Source of the DNA: Dasypus novemcinctus
Taxonomy: Eukaryota > Chordata > Mammalia > Cingulata > Dasypodidae
DNA: 64,000 nucleotides
Reading direction: 5' to 3'
Assembly: GCF_030445035.2 (NCBI RefSeq)
Contig: NC_080695.1
Location: 51,849,954 to 51,913,953 of the forward strand
In this document: positions 39,092 through 49,880 of the stretch, piece by piece
How positions within the stretch are numbered: position 1 is the first letter of the stretch
Layout of the letters: every line of letters starts with the position of its first letter
Position numbers and translations under genes: made by a program
Notes under the pieces: model-generated
What the model was told of the DNA's origin: nothing
Database searches by the model: none
The model's input: the letters and a program-made list of their open reading frames with translations, nothing else

Positions 39092-40780
39092 GCCGGGTCC
39101 CACCTGCCTCAGCCCGGGTCCCACCTGGCTGAGCCCGGGTCCCGGGCCGGTGCCTTCCCCGCCGGGTCCAGCCCAACACCAGCACCCACCACCCGGGCCC
39201 ACTCGGGCCCGAGCACCTTGCTCTCCCAGGCGGACACCCGCTGGTCCGCTGCCCGCGAGGCCTCTGGCCCGTGCCCCTCTGGCCACAGCTGCAGCCCGGG
39301 GCCTCCTTCCCCCGGGGGGGACGGCAGGGCCCGTGGATCTGTGCTCGGGGCACGAGGGCACACGAGGGCACGGCGAGCAGAGGCGCTGGTCCTGGCAGCC
39401 CGGCTCTGCGGCCAGTTGGGCTAGCGGCTGGGAGACCGAGGCCCAGCGGTGCAGGGTGTCACTGGCGGCCGGCAGGTGTGCGGAGGCCGGGTCTCGCTAG
39501 CGGGAGACCTGAAGGAAGCGGCCTCCCGAGGGGATCTCCCCCACGGGGCGCGCGGCGCGGGTTGCAAGGGTCCCTCCCGCCGGCGGCAAGCGCCCAGGCG
39601 CCTTCTGGAAGGTCTGGCCGAGCCGGCGGCCGTGTCGCCCTCGCTTCCCGCCAGGCGCATCTGCAGGAGCTGGGCGAGCTCCGCCGTCAGCAGGCGCTGG
39701 CGACAGCGAGGCCTAGGCCGGCTGAGGCCGGACGCCTGGAGGGCCTCGGGGTGGCAGGGCAGCGGGCCCGGGGCCCAGCTCTGCGGCCCAGGGCCTCTGG
39801 GAGGAGAGGCCCGTGCCCACGGCAGCCCGGCAGGGCCCAGGCGCAGGTGCGCGGGCACCGAGGCCACGCCCACCGCCGCAGCTCGGGGGCGCTTCCGCTG
39901 CCTGCGCCTCGGGGCCTCCCGCTGCGGCTGGGCAGCCCCCGGTGCCAGGTGCAAGGGCCTGTGCTCTGGCCCCAGCTGCGCAGGCCTGCGGACAGCCTGG
40001 CCCCGATCCGGCCACCTGCCGCTCTCCACCTGGCTCCGCAGTGGGCGTTTGCAGCCAGCGCGGCCGCCCGCATCCGACGCCGACTCGTGGCCGCCGCTCC
40101 AAGGGAGAGCGGCCACTCCCGCGCACGGCGCGGCTGTGTGGCAGGAAGGCCGAGCACCGTGCGGGGCGACCCCCGCCCTCCTGGTGGGCGTGGGTCCTGA
40201 GGGCGGCCCCGCCGGTCGAGGGCAGAGCCCGGCGCGGCCAGGAACACAAGGTCTGGACGCGGGGACCCGCTGCGACGGCCCGGGGCGCAGGGCCCGACCT
40301 CCGGGGGGAAGGCGTTCGGGGTGCGGGCGTGTGTGAGTGGAGGCGGGGAGGCCGCAGGCCGGGCCCTGGTTGGCCCCGCCTCCTGGGCGCGAAGGTACCG
40401 GCTCTGGGTTGCCGACTGGTGGCAGGTGCTTAGCCCGGGCGCGGGGTGCTGAGGCCGGGCCGGCGGGCGGGCAGGCAGGCGGCGCCTGCGCTCGCGCCTG
40501 AGGCGAGTCTTTGCGGGAGAGTCGGGGGCCGGCCGGGCTGGCAACGGGGGTGCGCGTGGCGGTCGGGGGTCTGCAGGGCGCCGTCCGCGGACTGAGCCGT
40601 CTGTGGCGCGGGGGCCGCGCCGTGGGCGGGGCCGAGGCCGGTGGCGTGAGGGCAGGCGAGCGGCGGGGGTCCTGGGAGCCAGTGGCGTGCGGGGGAGGTG
40701 GGGCCCGAGGCCAGGTAGGGCCAGAGCGGCGGGCGGGTGGGCAGGGCGGCGGCGTGGAGCGGGCTCTTGGGGCAGCCGGC
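39092..40780 (+). repeat. 5S rDNA spacer, left partial unit
   Basis: Extremely GC-rich, CpG-dense sequence leading to the first 5S copy. It starts inside a 21-bp minisatellite (ctgagcccgggtcccacct-like) that recurs at the same phase at about 41610 and 44212. About 480 bp (roughly 39390-39880) appear identical to 41880-42370. Long open frames on both strands are a by-product of GC content: no domain is recognisable, and the same frames recur in unit 2 because the DNA does. Confidence 0.9.
40762..40773 (+). promoter_or_regulatory. D-box-like upstream element, copy 1
   Basis: GGCTCTTGGGGC matches, from memory, the D box of mammalian 5S genes. Here it lies at -19 to -8, about 13 bp closer to the gene than in copy 2. 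Confidence 0.7.
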
Positions 40781-40901
40781 GTCGAGGGCCATAGCACCCT
40801 GAACGCGCCCCATCTCGTCTGATCTTGGAAGCTAAGCAGGGTCGGGCCTGGTTAGTGCTTGGATGGGAGACCTCCTGGAAATACCAGGTGCTCTAAGCTT
40901 T
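40781..40901 (+). rRNA. RNA5S: 5S ribosomal RNA, copy 1 (probably degenerate)
   Basis: 121 bp align to the mammalian 5S consensus without indels. I count 11 differences (positions 4, 6, 14, 31, 46, 77, 93, 99, 106, 113 and 116), about 91% identity; the consensus is from memory. The A box (40830-40844) and intermediate element are intact, and box C (40860-40877) has one change. A TTTT terminator follows at 40899-40902. Changes at 6 and 113 together keep one pair of helix I (C-G to G-C), but 4 and 116 break others. In cells 5S rRNA is made by RNA polymerase III with TFIIIA and joins the large ribosomal subunit. The divergence suggests a pseudogene or variant gene. Confidence 0.9.
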
Positions 40902-40902
40902 T
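40899..40902 (+). terminator. RNA polymerase III T-tract, copy 1
   Basis: Four T residues at the 3' end of the 5S sequence, followed by GCC. This is the minimal length for pol III termination. Confidence 0.7.
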
Positions 40903-43309
40903 GCCACGTGCCGCCCCCTCCCTCTCCCTCGCGCTCCTTTTGCCGGCCCGGAGCCCGGCTCCCCGTAGCTGTCAGGGCCAGGTATGCAGGCCCCCGGCCC
41001 CCGGCCCCCGCCCCAACCCGCGCGCGCCCTTCCCTGGCGGCGCAGCCACGCAGGCAGCAACGCAGTCGCCGGCCACCCAGCCCTTCCTTGGGGCTCGCAG
41101 CCCCGCACCAACCCACACCTGGCTGGGACACGCAGGGGCTCGCGCCCACGCCCACTGCGCCTGGGCCCAAGAACCCAGGCCCGCTAGACCTGTCGGCGTC
41201 CGGCGGGCCCTGCCTCCGGCCCGTGCCCTGTAACCGTGCACACCGGGCCTGCCCCTTCTCGCCTTTCCCTGCCTTGCCTGGCGCCACGCCGATGGGCCCC
41301 ATGCCACAGACTTCCCGTGGCCCCCTGAGCCCAGGAGACAGGCCCCACCCAACCAGCCACCCACATCCCTGGCCCCTCGGGCAGCGGGAAAGCGGGCAGC
41401 GCTCTTCCTCGGCCAGTGCGGTCGGTACCCCTGTGCCGACCAACGGAACACGGTCCTGAGCCCGCCAAGCAGACACACAGGCGCACGCACGCACGCACGC
41501 ACACTGGCACGTGCGCCCGCGGCCCATCGCTCCTCCCGCACGGGGCTGGCGGCATTCAGAGCCCAAGGCGCCTGGACACAACGCCGGCGGCGGCGGAGGC
41601 AGACCGGCGGCCACCTGGCTGAGCCCGGGTCCCACCTGGCTGAGCCGGGTCCCGGGCCGGTGCCTTCCCCGCCGGGTCCAGCCCAAGCACCAGCACCCGC
41701 CACCCGGGCCCGCTAAGGCCAGAGCTCCCTGCCCTGCCCGGCGGACACCCTCCGGTGTCCTGCCCGCGAGGCCTCTGGCCCGTGCCCCTCTGGCCCCAGC
41801 AGCAGCCCGGGGCCTCGCCCGTGGGCCGGGATCTGTGCTCGGGGCACGAGGGCACACGAAGGCACGGCGAGCAGAGGCGCTGGTCCTGGCAGCCCGGCTC
41901 CGCGGCCAGTTGGGCTAGCGGCTGGGAGACCGAGGCCCAGCGGTGCAGGGTGTCACTGGCGGCCGGCAGGTGTGCGGAGGCCGGGTCTCGCTAGCGGGAG
42001 ACCTGAAGGAAGCGGCCTCCCGAGGGGATCTCCCCCACGGGGCGCGCGGCGCGGGTTGCAAGGGTCCCTCCCGCCGGCGGCAAGCGCCCAGGCGCCTTCT
42101 GGAAGGTCTGGCCGAGCCGGCGGCCGTGTCGCCCTCGCTTCCCGCCAGGCGCATCTGCAGGAGCTGGGCGAGCTCCGCCGTCAGCAGGCGCTGGCGACAG
42201 CGAGGCCTAGGCCGGCTGAGGCCGGACGCCTGGAGGGCCTCGGGGTGGCAGGGCAGCGGGCCCGGGGCCCAGCTCTGCGGCCCAGGGCCTCTGGGAGGAG
42301 AGGCCCGTGCCCACGGCAGCCCGGCAGGGCCCAGGCGCAGGTGCGCGGGCACCGAGGCCACGCCCACCGCCGCGGCCCGGGTGCGGTTCTGCTGCTTGCT
42401 CTTCCGGACCTCCTGCTGCGGCTGGGCAGCCCCCAGTGCCAGGTGCAAGGGCCTGTGCTCTGGCCCCAGCTGCGCAGGCCTGCGGACAGCCTGGCCCCGA
42501 TCCGGCCACCTGCCGCTCTCCACCTGGCTCCACGGTGGGCGTTTGCAGCCAGCGCGGCCGCCCGCATCCGACGCCGGCTCGTGGCCGCCGCTCCAAGGGA
42601 GAGCGGCCTCTCCCGCGCACGGCGCGGCTGTGGGGCGTGAAGGCCGGGCGGCATGCGGGACGACCCCGCCCTCCGGGTGGGCGTGGCTCCTGGGGGCGGC
42701 CCCGGCTGCCGAGGGCAGAGCCCCGCGCGCGGCCGGGAGCGCGAGGTCTGGATGCGAGGACCCGCTGCGACGGCCGAGGGCCCAGGGCCCGAGTTCCGGG
42801 GGTAAGGCGTGCGTGGTGGGGGCGTGTGTGCGCGTGTGTGGGGGGCCGGAGGCGTGCGGGCGCGTGGGCGGCAGGCCGGGGCTGGGGCTGGCCCCGCCTC
42901 CTGGGCCGGGGCGGTACCGGCTCAGGGGCGCCGGCTGGGCGTGGTGGCAGGTGCTTGGCCCGGGCGCGGGGTGGTGAGGCAGGGCCGGCCGGCAAGGGGC
43001 GCCGGCGCTCGCGCCTGAGGTGGTCGCTGCGGGAGAGTCGGGGGCCGGCCGGCCTGGTACCAGGGGTGCGCGTGGCGGTCGGGGGTCCGCAGGGCGCCGT
43101 CACCGACTGAGCCGTCGGTGGCACGGGTGCCACGCCGTGGGCCCGAGGGCGGAGCAGGGGCCGGTGACGTGTGGGCAGGCGAGCGGCGGGGGTACCGGGA
43201 GCCAGTGGCGTGCGGGGGAGCTGGGGCTCGAGGCCAGGTAGTGCCAGAGCGGCGGGCGGGCAGGGCGGTGGCGGAGGGCCCGGAGGCGGCCGCCCTCAGC
43301 CTCCGGGAG

Positions 43310-43342
43310 CGGGGCGGGAGCGGGGCGGGAGCGGGGCGGGAG
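43310..43342 (+). repeat. Three tandem 11-bp GC-box repeats
   Basis: Three copies of cggggcgggag lie 64-96 bp upstream of 5S copy 2, each with an Sp1-like GGGGCGGGA core. Copy 1 lacks this array. Confidence 0.85.
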
Positions 43343-43373
43343 CGGAAGGCTGGCAGCGCGGCGTCGCGCAGCG

Positions 43374-43385
43374 GGCTCTTGAGGC
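43374..43385 (+). promoter_or_regulatory. D-box-like upstream element, copy 2
   Basis: GGCTCTTGAGGC differs by one base from the D-box sequence as I remember it. It sits at -32 to -21, the position I recall for the human gene. Confidence 0.7.
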
Positions 43386-43405
43386 TGCTGGCAGCAGCAG
43401 CCGGC

Positions 43406-43526
43406 GTGGAGGGCCATAGCACCCTGAACGCGCCTGATCTCCTCTGATCTCAGAAGCTAAGCAGGGTCGGGCCTGCTTAGTGCTTGCATGGGAGATCGCC
43501 TGGGAATACTGGGTGCTGTAGGTTTT
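43406..43526 (+). rRNA. RNA5S: 5S ribosomal RNA, copy 2 (probably degenerate)
   Basis: 121 bp align without indels. I count 13 differences from the remembered consensus (positions 3, 4, 6, 14, 30, 37, 47, 71, 77, 82, 91, 105 and 118), about 89% identity. Changes at 4, 6, 14 and 77 are shared with copy 1; the rest are private, and the two copies differ at 16 positions. The A box (43455-43469) is intact. The intermediate element has one change and box C two. The first helix is weakened at 3, 4 and 6. Several differences (30, 47, 105) are C-to-T or G-to-A at CpG sites, as methylated DNA decays. It is probably a pseudogene despite good upstream and terminator signals. Confidence 0.9.
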
Positions 43527-43527
43527 T
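43523..43527 (+). terminator. RNA polymerase III T-tract, copy 2
   Basis: Five T residues end the copy; one arises from a C-to-T difference within the 3' terminus. Confidence 0.7.
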
Positions 43528-44710
43528 GCCACGCGCCGCCCCTCTCCACCTCTCGCTCGCGCTCCTTTTGCCCGTCCCGAGCCCCGCTCCCCGCAGCCCT
43601 CAGGGGCAGGTATGCAGGCCCTGGGCCCCTGGCCCCCCACCCCAACCCGCGCGCGCCCTTCCCTGGCGGCGCAGCCACGCAGGCAGCCACGCAGGCAGCG
43701 GCCACCCAGTCCTTTTTTGGAGCTCGCAGCCCCGCACCAACCCACACCTGGCTGGGGCACGCAGGAGCCCGCGCCCACTGCGCCTGGGCCCAACAGCCCA
43801 GGCCCGCTAGACTTGTCGGCGTCCGGCCGGCCCTGCCTCTGGCCCGTGCCCTGGAACCGTGCACACCGGGCCTGCCCCTTCTCGCCTTTCCCTGCCTTGC
43901 CTGGCACCACGCCGATGGGCCCCATGCCACAGACTTCCTGTGGCCCCCTGAGCCCAGGCGACAGGCCCCACCCAACCAGCCGCCCACGCCCTGTGGCCTC
44001 TCGGGCAGCGGGGAAGCGGGCGGCGCTCTCCCTCGGCCAGTGCCGACCAACGGGACACGGTCCGGAGCCCGCGAAGCAGACACACAGGCGCACGCACGCA
44101 CGGACACTAGCACACGTGCCCAGGGCCCATCGCTTCTCCTGCACGGGGCTGGCGGCATTCAGAGCCCAAGGCGCCTGGACACACCGCCGGCGGAGGCGGA
44201 GGCAGACCGGGGGCCACCTGGCTGAGCCCGGGACCCACTTGGCTGAGCCCGGGACCCACTTGGCTGAGCCCGGGTCCCACCTGGCTGAGCCCGGGTCCCG
44301 GGCCGGTGCCTTCCGCGCCTGGTCCAGCCGAACACCAGCACCCGCCACCCGGGCCCACTCGGGGCAGAGCTCCCTGCCCTGCACGGCTGACACCCGCCGG
44401 TCCGCTGCCCGCGAGGCCTCTGGCCCGTGCCCCTCTGGCCCCAGCAGCACCCTGGGGACTCCTTCCCCCGGGGGGGGGGGGGGGGGGGGGACGGCAGGGC
44501 CCGTGGGCCGGGATCTGTGCTCGGGGCACGAGGGCACACGAGGGCTCGGCGAGCAGAGGCGCTGGTCCTGGCAGCCCGGCTCCGCGGCCAGTTGGGCTCG
44601 CGGCTGGGAGACCGAGGCCCAGCGGTGCAGGGTGTCACTGGCGGCGGGCAGGTGTGCGGAGGCCGGGTCTTGCTAGCGGGAGACCTGAAGGAAACCGCAT
44701 CCCTAGGGAG
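43528..44710 (+). repeat. 5S rDNA spacer, right partial unit
   Basis: It begins like 40903 and continues through a (GCAC)n-like stretch at 44088 and four copies of the 21-bp minisatellite (about 44212-44298; two copies in the other units). A 21-G run follows at 44470-44490, and the sequence matches unit phase 39361-39535 before switching to L1 at about 44700-44711. No third 5S gene is present. Confidence 0.9.
44470..44490 (+). repeat. Run of 21 G
   Basis: The homologous place in unit 1 (about 39313) has 7 G. The run may be real slippage or an assembly artefact, and it is a strong G-quadruplex candidate. Confidence 0.85.
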
Positions 44711-47490
44711 ATACTTGCTAATTAAATCCAACAACACATTAAAAAGAATTATTCATCATGACAAAGTGGACTTTATACAAGGCATCCAAGTTTGGTTCAA
44801 CACAAGAAACTCAGTCAGCATAATACACTACATTAATAAACCAGAGAAGAGAAATCACGTGATCTTATCAATTGACACAGAAAAGACATTTGATAAAATG
44901 CACCATCTTTTCTTGATAAAAGTACTACAAAAATGGGGATAGAAGGAAACTTTCTAAACATGGTAAAGGCCATATATTTTCTTCAATGGTGAAAGACTGA
45001 AAACTTTCCTGCAGAGACCAGGAACAAGACAAGGATGCCCACTGTCACCACTCTTATTCAATTTAGTGCTAGAGGTTCTAGCTAGACCAATCAGCCAACA
45101 ACAAGAAATAAATGGCATCAAGATCTCTATGTGGAGATGATATGCTCCTATACCTAGAAAGTCCTGAAAAACCTGTAACAAAGCTGCTAGAACTCATAAA
45201 CAATTTCAGCAGAGGGGCAGGATGCAAGATTAATATGCAAAAATCCGTAGTGTTTCTATACACTAGTAATGTGCAATCAGAGAAGGAAGTCAGGAAAAAA
45301 ATTCCATTTACAATAGTGACCAAGGAATCAAATATTTAGGTTAAGTTTTTAACCAAGGATATAAAGCACTTATATCTAGGAGACTACAATGCCTTGGTAA
45401 AAACAGACAAATAAACAAAACTTAAAAAATAAATTGAAGAACATTCCATGCTCATGGATTGGAAGAATAAATATTATTAAGATGTCATTTCTACCCGAAT
45501 TGATACACAGATCAGTGCAATCCCAAAAAAATTGTTTAAAGAAACAGAAAATACAATTATCAAATTTATTTGGAAGAGTTAGGGGCCCCAAATAACCAGA
45601 AACATCTTAAAAATGAAGAGCAAAGTTGGAGGACTCTCACTTCTGAACTATAAATTTATTACATAGCTAAAGTAAAAAAAAAATTAGCATGGTACTGGTA
45701 TAAAGATAGACACATAGACCAATGGAACAGAACTGATAGTTTAGAAACAGACCATCATATCTATGCCAAGTGGTGTTTGAAAGGCTGTCAAACCCACCCA
45801 GCCAGGGCAGAACAATTTATTCAATAAATGGTGCTGGGAGAACTGGATATCCATATCCAAAAGTAAAAAAGAGGACCCTTATCTCACACTTTATACAAAA
45901 AAATTAACTCAAAAGCTCCTAGAAGTAAATGTAGGGAAACATCTTCAAGAACTGGTGGTAGGTGGTGGATTCTTAAACCTTGCCCCAAAAGCATGAGCAA
46001 TGAAAGAAAACGTGGATAAGTGGACCTCCTCAAACAAAAATACTTCTGTGATTCTAAGGACTTCATCAAGAAAGTAAAAAGGCAGCCCATTCAATGGAAG
46101 TATTTGGAAACCACATATCTAATAAGGGTTTGATCTCCATTCATATAAAGAGATTATACAACTCAACAATAAAAGAGCAAGCAATCCAATTTTTAAAATG
46201 GGCAAAAGACTTAAAAAGACATTTCTCCAAAGAGAAAATACAAATCGCCAAAAAAGCACATGAAAAAATGTTCAATATTCCTAGCTATCAGGGAAACACA
46301 CATCAAAACAGCAATGAAATAACACCTCACCCTGCACAGAATGACCATTATTTAAAAAACAGAAAACAGTAAGTGCTGGAGAGCATGTGGAGAAATAGGA
46401 ATACTCCTTCACTGTTGGTGGCATTGTAATATGGTGCAGCCTCTGTGGAACACAGTTTACTGGTTCCTCAGGAAGCTAAATATAGAACTGCCGAATGATC
46501 TAGCACTTCCTCCACTAGGAATATTTCCAGAAGAACTGAAAACTGTGACACAGACACCGATGTCCATAGCAGCTTTATTCACAGTTGCCCAAAGTGGTAA
46601 CAACACAAGTGCCCATCAATGAAAGAATGGATAAACAAGTTTATTCCTAATTATATACATATGATAGACTACTATGCTGCTATAAGAATAAATGAAATTG
46701 GGACAGAAGTGATAACATGGATGTACCCTGAGAACATTATGCTAATTGAAATAAGCTAGGCACAAAAGGACAAATGTTGCATGGTCTCACTAACATGAAC
46801 TAAATACGAAGAATAATCACACGGATTAAAACCTAGAGTGTAGGTTATTAGGAGATAAGAGGAAGCCTGAGAAGGTATACTGATGCTTAATATATGTAGA
46901 AGGTTTTGTTTTAATTAACTTGACTGTAAAAATGTGGAAATGGATGAAGTTGATGGTAACACATTACTGTGAGTAGAACTAATGAAGCTGTTTTTTAAGT
47001 GGGAATGTGGCTGAAAAGCATAGTCTAGGGATGTAAATGTCAATTGAAAGAAACCTAGAGAATAGTCTAGGGACTGAATGACATAGTGAACCCAGAGGTG
47101 GATGAGAATTGTGGTTAATAGTCCAAATGCAAGAATGCCCTCCTGTAAACTAGAACAAGTGTACATCACTACTGCAAGGAGGTGAGAATGTGGAGAAGCT
47201 TGGGAAAAGTACAATTAGTGTAACCTATGGACTATAGTTAACAGCGATACTGTAAAACTCTCGCGTCATGCCAAAGATGTACTGTGTTAATAATAGGAGA
47301 GATGGAAAAAGTATGCCAAATATGTGCTATGGATCATAGTTAGTCTTAATAGTCTGATAATATCTCAAAATCTGTAACAAATGTTCCACAACAATGTAGT
47401 GTATTGGGGGAGGGGTGTTGTATGGGAATTCCACACATGTGCATGATTGTTTTATAAGTTCAAAACTTCCTTAAAAAAACATATTTTGAA
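44711..47490 (+). mobile_element. 5'-truncated L1: ORF2 from the RT domain to the 3' end
   Basis: Homology starts inside ORF2 in the reverse transcriptase region (SNNTLKRIIHHDKV, RNSVSIIHYINKPEKRNHVI, SIDTEKTFDKMHH) and continues past the catalytic box, seen here as CGDDMLLY near 45136. It runs through the C-terminal part (46094-46622) and a 3' UTR to about 47490. Frames are broken several times. The upstream neighbour is 5S spacer with no transition, and I find no target duplication joining 44711 and 47490. The element is therefore older than, or cut by, the event that placed the 5S block. Confidence 0.9.
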
Positions 47491-49880
47491 AAAATCAGTT
47501 ATAGGTATGGTCCATGCTGGAGCAAACTTCCTTTCCTTTTGTGGATAGACCTGTGAAACCTGGAAAACAACATATTTGCTTCCAACACACAATGATGGGA
47601 CTAGTCTTAGGACAGATGTTTGCATTGCAGAAGGAAGAAATTAGAAGGAAAACAGCAAGTCTGAAACATATCAGGGAAAGCTCCATTAGATCCCAAAGTC
47701 TTCGTGTCGTCTGTGGGTTGATGCTGTGTCCTCCACGCCTGCTGGAGGCAGCCCGTCATTCCAGGCACTGGGGCAGATCCACACTCTCCGCCCAGTCGAG
47801 GCCCCGGCTCTCAGAGCACGGAGGGGGAATGGGATATAATCCTCAATGCTTTTATTTAGAGATTTTGTTACATGTGAAATTTTATTGTACTTCTAGTTTT
47901 AGCTTCTTACTAGGAAAAAAACACAACAACACATTTTTAGGACAAGAAGAAGATTAAAGAATCTATAACCTACTTCCTCATTTTTCAGTGAGGATCAATT
48001 AGCTCTCCTACACCTAACTGATAGGACTTTCAGAAAGAGGGAACAAAGAGAATGGGTGTTAGGTGATTACAAGAGAAATAATACACTTTCCCAATATGTT
48101 TCTCCTCAGATTGCAAAGGTTTACGTAATTTCACACGAAGTATCTGAAACTTATTTATGAAACTTTGGAACAAATGAATGAAAAAACTTGGAAATAGAGA
48201 GATAGAAAATAAGTTTACTACAAAATTATGAGAGCAGCCATCCAAGTGGTTGGTACTAAGGCAAAGAGCCTTGTCTGCATTATTAACTCTGCATATTTTT
48301 CTGGAAACAGAATTTCCAGATCTTTGTTGCCATAGATTTAGAGTTTAAATTGACATTATAAATTTCCATAATCTGGCAAATGATGGCTAAAAAATAAAGA
48401 TTTTAAATGAATGAAAACCTGGGCATCTTGATGATTCTGATAATATAAGGCAATACCATGATCTTACAAAATTCAGCAGACTATTTAAAGAGACACACAT
48501 TTTAAAAGTAAAATTCAAAATAAAAATAAAAAACATGTCAAGCAAAAAAGTGATTTTTCAAGTGCATTTTTGAAGACACTCATTAACTGCTAATAAATAT
48601 TCACAACAAATTTTAAAGGGCAGAAGTTAAAAAAAAACACAATTAGCCAGATGTGTTTTGAACCTAATGATTTCACTTATAAACCATACAATTAGTATCT
48701 GAATATATTAAGTAGGTACATGAATGCTTCATGCTGGTTACTAAATTGCTTTGTTTGTCAAATGGATATATTACTTTACTCAGAAATAAATTTATATAAC
48801 TCAAATTAGGAAACTGTGAAAAATAATTTCAAAGACTTATTACTCAGAGTAAAAGTATGAGACTAATTAAAACTAACTCTATTCAAATGCTTTCCAAGAC
48901 CTAAATGAAAGGAATAATTTCCTTGGAAAATAGAGTTTCAAAAAATCGATTACAGCACAGAGGCAAGAGTTTTAGGAAGAGAGATGAAGAGAGAAACAGA
49001 TAGCCAGAGTATCATAGATTAATTCAATACAATTTCCTATTCCTGATAAACACAAATCTCTAAACTAAAAGGGCTTAGTCTAGGCCCAGCACAGTGGACT
49101 TCAAAATGTATTAAGTTACAACTACAGGCCATGCCATTTCTGTGGAGGAGAAATGTCCCCATATATACACCACATGTATAATATAGATACATATGTCTTT
49201 ATATGTAATGATGTGTGTATATATGTGTGCATGATATAAATATATATTACATATATATACACACACATATGTAATGGTATGATCATGAGTTGAGTACTGA
49301 ATTAGAGCGAAGGAATGAATATTTGTCCTGAAAAACAGATCAAGAAAAATGGAGGATCTATGGATTTTTAAGTCACTGAGAACTGTCTTAACGCAGCAGA
49401 GTGGGTAGAAGGAGAAAAACCTGTATTCCTCTTGCTAATTCTTAAATTGAGTCAAGGAAGAGTGATAAAGAAGTATACCTGCTGTCATCAGTAAACAGGA
49501 GGGCTGCAACTGGTTCATACTAGTTAAGGAGACACAAATTTTAGCACCTCTTCCTAACCTGGCATTCAGGGACATCATAGTAATGCTTGAAATTGACCTT
49601 GGAAGAAGTATTTTTTAGATAGAGCTTGGCAGAAACTATAAATGAAGTCTTGATTATTTACTTATTTTTTTTCTACCACGCAGGCATTTAAACATTCATC
49701 AGCATACCACTTACTAACAAATTTCCATGGATTCACTAATGAACAGGGATTTCTTCAAGAGCCTCAGTGAAGCGTATTGTGCTATATCAAGGTGGTTTGG
49801 GCTGGTGTATTTCCTAGACTCCCTGTCCCTGGATGGTTCTAGATTTAAACTCAGCCCAAAGATGAACGTGCACGCTATCT
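47491..49880. other. Unique intergenic sequence
   Basis: No recognised gene. A small GC-rich patch lies at 47690-47830 inside the 147-codon frame 47514-47957, which I do not recognise. An AT/TG-rich simple tract lies at about 49185-49275. Confidence 0.45.
49185..49275. repeat. (TA/TG)n-rich simple sequence
   Basis: Imperfect atatgtgtg and tatatacacaca units, palindromic in places. Confidence 0.8.

Larger units (their letters stand above)
40903..43405 (+). repeat. 5S rDNA intergenic spacer, full unit
   Basis: About 2.5 kb between the two 5S copies. The order is a post-gene region shared with 43528 onward, a (GCAC)n stretch at about 41480-41503, the 21-bp minisatellite at about 41610-41655, and the block identical to unit 1 (41880-42370). 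A block of variable similarity follows (42370-43300). Last are three 11-bp GC-box-like repeats (cggggcgggag) at 43310-43342. The gene-to-gene spacing is 2625 bp, compared with about 2.2 kb in human. Confidence 0.9.

Noticed and set aside
41480-41503. (GCAC)n stretch as a regulatory array
   Set aside because: A short simple repeat at the same unit phase as 44088; nothing suggests function.
39271-44942. Many long open frames (up to about 458 codons) on both strands
   Set aside because: They overlap each other in several frames, recur because the 5S spacer recurs, are rich in P, A, R and G from GC content, and show no domain. They lie in rDNA spacer.
47514-47957. 147-codon frame with a GC-rich centre
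   Set aside because: It begins near the L1 end, has no recognised domain and no splice context. It is kept only as part of unique sequence.
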